From contig JAQTPJ010000070.1 in assembly GCA_028712915.1 (NCBI GenBank), positions 1 through 5,505 of the forward strand: 5,505 nt of DNA. The letters are read 5' to 3'. The stretch's first letter is position 1. Each line of letters opens with the position of its first letter. Below, piece after piece: positions 5,120-5,505 of this stretch. The translations under genes were made by a program, and so were the position numbers. The notes below the pieces were generated by a model that was not told the DNA's origin, did no database searches, and saw nothing but the letters and a program-made list of their open reading frames with translations. Source of the DNA: Candidatus Omnitrophota bacterium (GTDB lineage Bacteria > Omnitrophota > Gorgyraeia > Velamenicoccales > JABMQK01).

Positions 5120-5505
5120 ATAAAATACCTCCCTGCCTGAATCAAGAAATATTCTCCCGTCAATATTAAAAGCGCGCCGCAGAGCTTCTTTACCCTGCCC
5201 ATCCATGCGCCTGACTTCGGCAAATTAACAAGAATGCTGCTGAATGTCCCGGCTAAAATCAATAACGCGCACAGCCCGAAGGCAAAACAAAACAAAAGCG
5301 ATATGCCGTAAATTAAATTCTGTTTCGCGGCTACATAAACCAATATCGTACCCAAAACAGGCGCCGCGCACGGGCCCACAACCAAGCCGGATATCAAACC
5401 CACCAAGAAAACCGACAATGCGCCTTTTGCCTCAATTTTTTTCGCGCCTAAATTAGGCAGCGGTATTGCAAATACATCCCACAAAACCAAGCCGAAAAAT
5501 ATACA
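5113..5505 (-). CDS. DsbD/CcdA-family membrane thiol electron transporter, partial, C-terminal 130 residues
   Basis: Polytopic inner-membrane protein that passes electrons from cytoplasmic thioredoxin to exported thiol proteins. The frame is open at the right edge, so the N-terminus, including the first redox cysteine, is missing. The visible part has four hydrophobic segments. LWDVFAIPLPNLG matches the DsbD FDVF-IPLP region. LISGLVVGPCAAPVLGTIL holds the second membrane redox cysteine (fragment residue 46) in a GPCAAP motif where DsbD has SPCTGP. LPKSGAWMGRVKKLCGALL matches the next conserved loop. The protein ends after a last helix (YFLIQAGRYFIW) with no C-terminal thioredoxin domain; that role seems to be met by the separate TlpA-like protein whose start codon overlaps its stop. 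The TTG at 5490 is internal, not the start. Whether this is CcdA-like or a DsbD with an N-terminal periplasmic domain cannot be settled here. Confidence 0.9.
   Translation of the reverse strand, partial: CIFFGLVLWDVFAIPLPNLGAKKIEAKGALSVFLVGLISGLVVGPCAAPVLGTILVYVAAKQNLIYGISLLFCFAFGLCALLILAGTFSSILVNLPKSGAWMGRVKKLCGALLILTGEYFLIQAGRYFIW
5127..5133 (-). promoter_or_regulatory. Strong ribosome binding site of the tlpA-like gene
   Basis: GGGAGGT on the minus strand, 7 to 8 bases before the ATG at 5119 and inside the end of the preceding coding region. It is the best Shine-Dalgarno in the window and fixes the start; perR, the DHS-like gene and the heptose kinase have no comparable site. Confidence 0.85.

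Noticed and set aside
5120..5206. Longer N-terminus for the TlpA-like protein from an ATG at 5206
   Set aside because: It would overlap the preceding gene by 94 bases, place 29 charged residues before the signal sequence, and lacks the strong Shine-Dalgarno seen before the ATG at 5119.
1..5505. CRISPR array, insertion sequence, tRNA or rRNA gene
   Set aside because: No regularly spaced direct repeats, transposase frames, tRNA cloverleaf or rRNA-like stretches were seen; gaps between genes are all under 100 bases.

Overview
All seven genes in this window read on the minus strand (right to left), and the coding density is high. Signal peptides, a TlpA-type thiol oxidoreductase with its membrane electron donor, a periplasmic-type cyclophilin and an ADP-heptose-pathway kinase together suggest a Gram-negative (diderm) bacterium of moderate to low GC. 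A cytoplasmic hybrid kinase with PAS, HisKA and PilZ domains and the AT-rich codon use would suit an uncultured PVC-type or Omnitrophota-like lineage, but that placement is a guess from style. No mobile element, CRISPR array, rRNA or tRNA gene is visible.

Reading in the direction of transcription, the right edge holds the C-terminal part of a DsbD/CcdA-family membrane electron transporter (partial). It overlaps by 7 bases a secreted TlpA-like thioredoxin with a CPHC active site, so the two form a translationally coupled extracytoplasmic thiol-redox pair. Next is a PerR-type Fur-family peroxide sensor with all five regulatory-metal ligands and both structural zinc Cys pairs. Its promoter is clear (TTGACT, 17 bases, TATACT), and a 9-1-9 near-palindrome lies over the -10 box as a likely autoregulatory operator. 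A terminator-like double stem with a T tract covers the perR stop.

Beyond it lies a 656-residue soluble sensor kinase: PAS, HisKA, HATPase_c, a region that looks like a degenerate GGDEF domain (SGEF in place of GGEEF), and an intact c-di-GMP-binding PilZ domain. It is followed 21 bases later by a secreted cyclophilin. A second clear promoter (TTGACG, 17 bases, TATAAT) then drives a deoxyhypusine-synthase-like protein. That promoter lies so close to the ATG that the mRNA would be almost leaderless. The protein seems to have lost the DHS catalytic residues. Twenty bases after it comes the N-terminal half of a D-glycero-beta-D-manno-heptose-7-phosphate kinase, cut by the left edge.

The right half therefore concerns oxidative and thiol stress, the middle a sensor tied to c-di-GMP, and the left part envelope (LPS inner core) synthesis with a linked protein of unknown function. 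The most interesting items are the kinase/degenerate-GGDEF/PilZ fusion, the DHS-fold protein next to heptose synthesis, and the promoter/operator of perR.
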